Source: Rhodoferax koreense
GTDB lineage: Bacteria > Pseudomonadota > Gammaproteobacteria > Burkholderiales > Burkholderiaceae_C
Direction of reading: 5' to 3'
Length of the DNA: 64,000 nt
Assembly: GCF_001955695.1 (NCBI RefSeq)
Contig: NZ_CP019236.1
Coordinates: forward strand, 3,720,001 to 3,784,000
Shown: positions 58,961 to 64,000 of the stretch, piece after piece
Layout: every line of letters starts with the position of its first letter
Position numbering within the stretch: position 1 is the first letter of the stretch
Notes under the pieces: model-generated
What the model was told of the DNA's origin: nothing
Seen by the model: only the letters and a program-made list of their open reading frames with translations
Database searches by the model: none
Program-made: the position numbers and the translations under genes

Positions 58961-60205
58961 ATGACCACTGACACTCCTGCCGGCGCCCTCGCCGGCCTCA
59001 AGGTTCTCGATCTTTCGCGCGTGCTCGCCGGACCCTGGTGTACCCAGGTGCTCGCCGACCTCGGGGCCGACGTGGTCAAGGTCGAACGACCGGGCAGCGG
59101 CGACGACACCCGGCACTGGGGCCCGCCCTTCCTGAAGGATGTCGAAGGCAAAGACACCGACCAGGCCACCTACTTCACGACCTGCAACCGCAACAAGCGC
59201 TCGGTCACCATCGACATGGCCAAGCCGGAAGGTCAGGCCCTGATCCGGCAGATGGCGTTACAAAGCGACATCCTGGTGGAAAACTTCAAGGTGGGCGGCC
59301 TCCAGCAATATGGGCTGGACTACGAGAGTCTGAAGGCCATCAACCCGCGGCTGATCTACTGCTCGATCACCGGTTTCGGACAGGACGGTCCGTATGCCGA
59401 ACGCGCCGGCTACGACCTGCTGATCCAGGCCTCCAGCGGCATGATGAGCATCACGGGCCGGGCCGACAACGAGCCCGGCGGTGGTGGCGTGCGTGTGGGT
59501 GTGGCACTCACCGACCTGTTCGCCGGCGTCTACGCGTCGACCGCCATCCTCGCAGCGGTCCAGGCAAGGCATCGCACCGGCCTGGGCCAACGGGTGGACA
59601 TGGCCCTGCTTGACGTGGGCATGGCCATCCTGGCCAATCAGGCAGCGGGGTTTCTCAATACGGGAGATGTGCCGCAGCGCCAGGGCAACAGCCATCCGAG
59701 TCTGGCGCCGTACCAGGACTTCCCTACCGCCGACGGTGCGATGCTGCTGGCCATCGGCAACGACGGCCAGTTCGCGCGCTTTTGCCAGGCCGTGGATCGG
59801 GCCGAATGGGCGACGGACCCGCGTTTCGCGACCAACACCCAGCGCGTCCTGCACCGCCAGATCCTGATCCCAGCCATGGAGGCCGTGACACGGACCCGCA
59901 GCACGGCGGATTGGGTGAAGCTGTTCGAAGACAAAGCCGTGCCCTGCGGCCCGATCAATAATTTGGCCCAGGCTTTCGACGATCCGCAGGTACGTGCCCG
60001 CGGCCTGCGGGTGGACTTGACCCGGGACGCCGGCGACGGCGTCACCAGCATCGCCAGCGTGGCAAGCCCCCTGCGGCTCAGCGAAGCGCCGGCCGTGCTG
60101 CGTTATGCACCGCCAGCTCTCGGGCAGCACACGAACGAAGTGCTGCGCGAGATTGGCCTCGACGCCGCTGCCATCGAGGCCTTGAAGAACGCCGGCGTGG
60201 TCTGA
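58961..60205 (+). CDS. CaiB/BaiF class III CoA-transferase (probable glutarate CoA-transferase)
   Basis: This 414-residue class III CoA-transferase moves CoA from a donor such as succinyl-CoA to an acid. The N-terminal block is LDLSRVLAGPWCTQVLADLG, then VVKVERPGSGDDTRHWGPPF. The catalytic Asp is residue 152 in RAGYDLLIQASSGMMSITG. The C-terminal PALGQHTNEVLREIGLD is also typical. Its position behind gcdH suggests it activates glutarate, as in the mitochondrial and pseudomonad glutarate routes. Substrate identity is inferred from context. Confidence 0.85.
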   Translation: MTTDTPAGALAGLKVLDLSRVLAGPWCTQVLADLGADVVKVERPGSGDDTRHWGPPFLKDVEGKDTDQATYFTTCNRNKRSVTIDMAKPEGQALIRQMALQSDILVENFKVGGLQQYGLDYESLKAINPRLIYCSITGFGQDGPYAERAGYDLLIQASSGMMSITGRADNEPGGGGVRVGVALTDLFAGVYASTAILAAVQARHRTGLGQRVDMALLDVGMAILANQAAGFLNTGDVPQRQGNSHPSLAPYQDFPTADGAMLLAIGNDGQFARFCQAVDRAEWATDPRFATNTQRVLHRQILIPAMEAVTRTRSTADWVKLFEDKAVPCGPINNLAQAFDDPQVRARGLRVDLTRDAGDGVTSIASVASPLRLSEAPAVLRYAPPALGQHTNEVLREIGLDAAAIEALKNAGVV

Positions 60206-60253
60206 GACCCGACAACCTCCAGGTGCTTGGCGGCCGGCAGCGGCGGACCCAAC

Positions 60254-60282
60254 AAAAAAGCACCGGAATTCGGTGCTTTTTT
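60254..60282. terminator. Bidirectional intrinsic terminator
   Basis: A perfect 12-bp stem (arms 60254-60265 and 60271-60282, aaaaaagcaccg and its complement) with loop gaatt. An A-run on one side and a U-run on the other make it work in both directions. It sits between the convergent CoA-transferase (+) and PEP-CTERM (-) genes and should end both transcripts. Confidence 0.9.
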
Positions 60283-60299
60283 GGATAAGCGGAGACGGT

Positions 60300-61139
60300 T
60301 CAGACGGACTTGCTGACCTTGCGGCGGCGGGTAGCCAGTGCAGCGCAGAAAGCCGCGCCCATCAGTGCCAGCGAGCCGGGCTCGGGCACCTTGTTGCCGG
60401 GCGGCGTCGTCTTGATGTCGCCAGCAACGGACAACAGCTTGACGTAGTCGTCGCCGCCATCCACATTGGTCTGGCTGCCGCCATAACCGGAATTGAATGC
60501 GCTGACGATCCACCAGCTCGACGAGATGCCCGAAGCGTTCAAGGCGCTGCCGGTGTTGTCCGTGGTGTAGGTGGCGGCACCGGTGCCACCGTTGATGTTG
60601 GCCACCAAGGTCCAGCCTTGGGCCATCAATTGGGCAATGGTCTTGCCAGCGATGTCGTAGGTGGCGATGTCGTAACCGGCTTTACCGGTATAGGCCAGCA
60701 GGCTCATGTCCGAATCAGCGGTCTGGCCGGTTTGCGCGCCGGCCCAGCCCGTGGTGATCGACGTCAAGGCCACGCTGCTGGTGAACTTCAAGGAGATGAG
60801 GTCGGTGGAAACATTGTTGTCCATCGAGTGCTCGGGGCTGGAATTGGGGCTTTCAGCACCCGTCACGACGCCCAGATGGTTGCTGCCGTAGTCGTACAGC
60901 GCGGCGCTCGCAACGCTTCCACCCGAACCGGTGGTGGAATAGGCCAGGGCCGACACGGTGACGCCGCCACTCGTGACGTTGGCAGTCGTACCGCAATTCT
61001 TGTTGCTGCCGCTGCTGAAATCGCAGGCCGTGGCAGCACCGGGGGTCCACGTGGTCGCAGCAAAACCGGATGAGGCCGAACTGAGGACCGCACAAGCGGC
61101 GAGCAACTTCAGACTGTTCTTGATGTAGGAATTTTTCAT
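60300..61139 (-). CDS. PEP-CTERM sorting-domain surface protein (XDP1-like)
   Basis: This 279-residue exported protein is predicted to be processed by an exosortase. MKNSYIKNSLKLLAACAVLS is a signal peptide with likely cleavage after GFA. The C terminus has the full PEP-CTERM signal: VPEPGSLALMG, a hydrophobic helix and the basic tail ATRRRKVSKSV. The middle, with HLGVVTGAE, EHSMDNNVSTDLISLKF and SDMSLLAYTG, resembles the exosortase-dependent protein XDP1 as I remember it. It has no enzymatic motif. A near-consensus sigma-54 promoter lies about 55 bases upstream. PrsT is encoded just upstream on the same strand. Confidence 0.87.
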   Translation of the reverse strand: MKNSYIKNSLKLLAACAVLSSASSGFAATTWTPGAATACDFSSGSNKNCGTTANVTSGGVTVSALAYSTTGSGGSVASAALYDYGSNHLGVVTGAESPNSSPEHSMDNNVSTDLISLKFTSSVALTSITTGWAGAQTGQTADSDMSLLAYTGKAGYDIATYDIAGKTIAQLMAQGWTLVANINGGTGAATYTTDNTGSALNASGISSSWWIVSAFNSGYGGSQTNVDGGDDYVKLLSVAGDIKTTPPGNKVPEPGSLALMGAAFCAALATRRRKVSKSV

Positions 61140-61194
61140 CTTCTTGATCCTGATGCGGGACTGGTTGGCAAATTTGTACTTACAGACATACTTA

Positions 61195-61210
61195 AGCGAT
61201 ATTCGTGCCA
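61195..61210 (-). promoter_or_regulatory. Sigma-54 (RpoN) promoter of the PEP-CTERM gene
   Basis: On the minus strand TGGCACGAATATCGCT reads from 61210 to 61195. It has the -24 GG and -12 GC with exactly 10 bases between, and matches the consensus TGGCAC-N5-TTGC except for one T. Transcription would start near 61184, leaving a leader of about 45 bases before the ATG at 61139. The flanks are AT-rich. PEP-CTERM genes in related bacteria are known targets of the PrsK/PrsR-RpoN system. Confidence 0.75.
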
Positions 61211-61300
61211 TCTATTTTTTCTTTTTAAAATCAAAGGGCTACGAAGAATTAAGGGTACTTTCTGATAAATTTGTAAAAATCATCGACAACACGGGGCATG

Positions 61301-64000
61301 TCAGCGCAGCTTCTTCAACAGCGATTCGGCTTCCGTGAGGCTTTCGAACGGCCGACCACCCTTGAGCGCCGCCTCGACCTCGTCCTGCGCCTCGGTTTTC
61401 CGGCCGGACTGAGCCAGCACCGCGGCGAGGTGGTACCGGATCTCGGGGTTGCCCGGATCGCGCAACCTGGCGTCGCGCAGCAGCTGCAGGGCACGGTCGC
61501 TGTTTTGCGGCAAGCCGGTTTTGAATAGCACCCAACCCAGGGTGTCGATCGCACTGGCGTTCGTCGGATCCTTCTTCATGGCCGATTCGGCCACCTGGAG
61601 TGCCGACGCGTCGTTCAGGCGAAGTAACACATTGGCCAGGTTGTTCAGCGCGCCCGAATCGTTCGGTACGGCCTTGACGAAAGCCTCGTAATTGAGCCGC
61701 GCCGCGGCATAGTTCCCGCCGCGCGCATAGGCATCGGCCAGCGCCCGGCGCACGGTCTGATCCTGCGGATGGGTTTTCAGCCACGCTTCGCCGAGTGTCA
61801 AGGCCTGTCGACCGCCGTCCTGCATGGCCAGGGCACCGAAGAGCCGCAGGAAGGTCTCGGTGTTGGTCTGGACCTGGTGCGCGCGGCGGTAGTGGTCGAT
61901 GGCCACCGCAGTCTGGCCACGCGACTGCGCCACGTCGCCCAGCAGGCTGTAGCCGATCGCCTGCTTGGGCGCCAGCGCGAGAATCTGGCGTGCGCGCTGC
62001 TCGGCCTTGGCAGGCTCGTTCTGCCGTATTTCGACTTCCGTCATCAAGGCCAGCGCGGGCAGAAAGTCCGGGCGGGACGACAGCGCCTTGTCCAGGCTGT
62101 AGGCCGCGCCGGGCAGGTTGTTGACCGCCAGTTGCCAGGTGGCGATTTCAGTCTGCTGCGGCGCATTGAAGTTGGCAAAGCGCGTGGCGCCGGAAAACGT
62201 GGAGCGGGCGCCCTCCACGTCGCCGTTGGCCAGCTGAGCACGGCCGTAGATCAACAGGATCGGCACATTTTCCGGGTCTTTGCTCGACAGCCGTTTGGCC
62301 GCTTCCAGCGCCTGGTCCGGCGCCTTGTTGCGCAGATGGAACTCCACCAGGGCCGTACCCGGGCGAAATTCCTTCGGACCGGCCATGTCGGAAGCCTTGG
62401 ACAACCAACGCAAGGTGTCTGCGCTCGACCCTCGTCGGTCGGACAGGTTGGCCATCTCGTACATGGCGTCGATGTTCTTCTCGTCGGCCAGCAGGATGGC
62501 ATTGAGCTTGGTCGCCGCGGCGTCGTAGGCCTTGTTGGCCATGTCCAGCCGCGCCAGGTTGAGCCTGGCCTCGACGAGTTTGCCATCGAGCTGAACGGCC
62601 CGGTCGAACGACACCTTGGCCGCGGCCAGATTGCCCAACTGCGCCTGCGCCATGCCGTTGAGGTTGTGCAGAACGGCGCTGTCCGGCTGTTGCTTGAGCA
62701 ACTTTTCCGCCACGGCCAGCGCCTTCGCGCCTTGGCCGCCACGCAGGTACAGGCCGACCAGGGCCGTGCCGGCCTGGATCTGGCTCGGCTCCTTGAAGGC
62801 GGTTTCGAGCTGCGTCACGGCATCGGCCGACTGGCCCGCGCCCAGCAGGCTCAACCCGAGTTGGGTGTGGTATTCCGGCGCATCCTTGATGGCCAGAGCC
62901 TGCTGCATCAACGCCGTGGCCTTGGCGTTACGCCCCTGCGCCATGCTGGCGCTGGCCAACAGCAGCAGGGCCTGGCCGTCCTGGGGCTGCGCCTTGAGGT
63001 ATTGCTCGAGCAGATCGCTGGCGCGGCCATAGTTCCTGTCGGACAGGTAGATCTGGGCGAGCAGCTTGGAAACCGGCCCGCCACCCTGCACGCGCTGCAT
63101 GGATTCGAAATAGGGTTTGGCCTTTTCATACTCGCTGAGGCCGAAATGGGCCAGCCCGTTGAGCATCAGCAGCTGCGGCCGGTACTGGATGAACGCCGGC
63201 GGTACGGCGTCGAGAAACGCCGTCACTTCGGCCAGCGACTTGCGGGCCCCGGCGCTATCGCCATCGCGCGACAGCAGCATCGCCTTGAGGTACGCGGCAC
63301 GCGGCTCCCGCGGTGATTGGGCCTGGATCTCGGCGACATCCTTGGCGGCATCGGCGTACTGGCCCAGGTCCATTTCGATGCCGGCGCGGGCCGCGCGGGC
63401 CTCGAGGTGCTTGGGATCGGCCTTCAGCGCCGAATCGTAGGCGGCAAGCGCGGCGCGAAGATTGCCCTGCACGTGCAGCAGGGCGCCGCGCTGGTAACGC
63501 ACCTCCGCGGAATCGGGCGCGAGCGCGGTCGCGCGTTCGATGGCCGCGTTGGCCTCCGCGTACTGCATGGCGCGGATGCGCACCGGCACCTCGGCCAACC
63601 ACACTTCGGGCAGGCGGCCATCCATCACCCGGGCTTCATCGATGTTCTTGAGCGCGCCACGCACGTCGCCCAGCTCGGCCGAAGCCGAAGCGCGCAGCAG
63701 CAGCAGCTTGACCTGCACGTCCGCCGGTAGGCCGGACACATTGAACTGCGGCTGCTCCAGCAGCAGCTTGTGTTTGCCCTGGGCCACATAGGCCTGGCCC
63801 AGCGGCACCACGATTTCCGCGCGGTTCACGCCGAGCCGGACCGCTTCGTTCAGCGCCACTTCGGCGGCCGCGGCTTCGCCGTTGGCAAGCAAGGCCTTGC
63901 CCAGCAACACTTGCACGGGCAACAAGGTCTTGTCGATCTGCAGCGCATTCTTCAGCTGGATGATCGCGCCAGGGACGTCCTTCTTCTCGTAACGCGTCAA
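61301..64000 (-). CDS. prsT: PEP-CTERM system TPR-repeat protein PrsT, N terminus outside window
   Basis: At least 899 residues of tandem tetratricopeptide repeats, running off the right edge. The start of the visible part, YEKKDVPGAIIQLKNALQID, then LLGKALLANGEAAAAEVALN, is the typical opening repeat of PrsT, so only the signal peptide and some tens of residues are likely missing. Repeats recur about every 34 residues to the end LTEAESLLKKLR. PrsT co-occurs with exosortase XrtA/EpsH and PrsK/PrsR, which are expected to the right of this window. It may assist exopolysaccharide or PEP-CTERM protein handling; the mechanism is unknown. Confidence 0.88.
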   Translation of the reverse strand: MTRYEKKDVPGAIIQLKNALQIDKTLLPVQVLLGKALLANGEAAAAEVALNEAVRLGVNRAEIVVPLGQAYVAQGKHKLLLEQPQFNVSGLPADVQVKLLLLRASASAELGDVRGALKNIDEARVMDGRLPEVWLAEVPVRIRAMQYAEANAAIERATALAPDSAEVRYQRGALLHVQGNLRAALAAYDSALKADPKHLEARAARAGIEMDLGQYADAAKDVAEIQAQSPREPRAAYLKAMLLSRDGDSAGARKSLAEVTAFLDAVPPAFIQYRPQLLMLNGLAHFGLSEYEKAKPYFESMQRVQGGGPVSKLLAQIYLSDRNYGRASDLLEQYLKAQPQDGQALLLLASASMAQGRNAKATALMQQALAIKDAPEYHTQLGLSLLGAGQSADAVTQLETAFKEPSQIQAGTALVGLYLRGGQGAKALAVAEKLLKQQPDSAVLHNLNGMAQAQLGNLAAAKVSFDRAVQLDGKLVEARLNLARLDMANKAYDAAATKLNAILLADEKNIDAMYEMANLSDRRGSSADTLRWLSKASDMAGPKEFRPGTALVEFHLRNKAPDQALEAAKRLSSKDPENVPILLIYGRAQLANGDVEGARSTFSGATRFANFNAPQQTEIATWQLAVNNLPGAAYSLDKALSSRPDFLPALALMTEVEIRQNEPAKAEQRARQILALAPKQAIGYSLLGDVAQSRGQTAVAIDHYRRAHQVQTNTETFLRLFGALAMQDGGRQALTLGEAWLKTHPQDQTVRRALADAYARGGNYAAARLNYEAFVKAVPNDSGALNNLANVLLRLNDASALQVAESAMKKDPTNASAIDTLGWVLFKTGLPQNSDRALQLLRDARLRDPGNPEIRYHLAAVLAQSGRKTEAQDEVEAALKGGRPFESLTEAESLLKKLR

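Overview
The window is a high-GC chromosomal segment whose gene families and order fit a betaproteobacterium of the Burkholderiales, most likely Comamonadaceae. The pointers are the rpsO-pnp / qor-tpiA-secG-tRNA-Leu-nuoABCDEF... order, two orphan Bug-type solute receptors, split MacA/MacB genes, a PEP-CTERM/PrsT locus, and intergenic repeats of a kind I associate with Comamonadaceae. No phage, insertion sequence, integrase, rRNA or CRISPR array was seen.

Layout. 1-15,700: housekeeping genes on the minus strand. These are the respiratory complex I operon (nuoA to nuoL, nuoL cut by the left edge), tRNA-Leu(GAG), secG, tpiA, a quinone oxidoreductase, pnp and rpsO. 15,900-18,300: a YpfJ-type zinc protease and a receiver-adenylate cyclase fusion. 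18,300-27,600: one long minus-strand catabolic operon in the order RpiR regulator, isoaspartyl peptidase, GsiABCD-type glutathione/oligopeptide importer, P1-family peptidase, M55 D-aminopeptidase. 27,700-28,250: dCMP deaminase. 28,579-34,876: a type VI secretion cassette made of VgrG with a transthyretin-like tail, a lipase effector, an immunity lipoprotein and PAAR. An AT-rich patch straddles the effector/immunity junction. 34,900-37,430: guanine deaminase and a BMP-type nucleoside-binding protein. 37,500-42,470: an anchored trypsin-like protease and a MacAB-type efflux operon.

42,500-51,310: a mandelate-type operon with a divergent LysR regulator. It encodes a benzoylformate decarboxylase-like enzyme, an aromatic aldehyde dehydrogenase, a Bug receptor, an AAHS-type MFS transporter, a ketopantoate-reductase-family dehydrogenase and an (S)-mandelate dehydrogenase-like flavoenzyme. 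Together these could oxidise both enantiomers of an aryl 2-hydroxy acid to an aryl carboxylate without a racemase. 51,369-56,482: a DUF924 protein, then a Bug receptor / citryl-CoA lyase-like / acyl-CoA ligase operon with a divergent IclR regulator. 56,506-60,205: a glutarate module (LysR, glutaryl-CoA dehydrogenase, class III CoA-transferase). 60,300-64,000: a PEP-CTERM surface protein behind a near-consensus sigma-54 promoter, and the TPR protein PrsT, cut by the right edge.

The most notable points are the racemase-free mandelate-type pathway, the T6SS cassette with its compositionally mosaic effector/immunity junction, and the sigma-54 promoter of the PEP-CTERM gene. All functions are read from motifs and gene order by eye. 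No database search was run.
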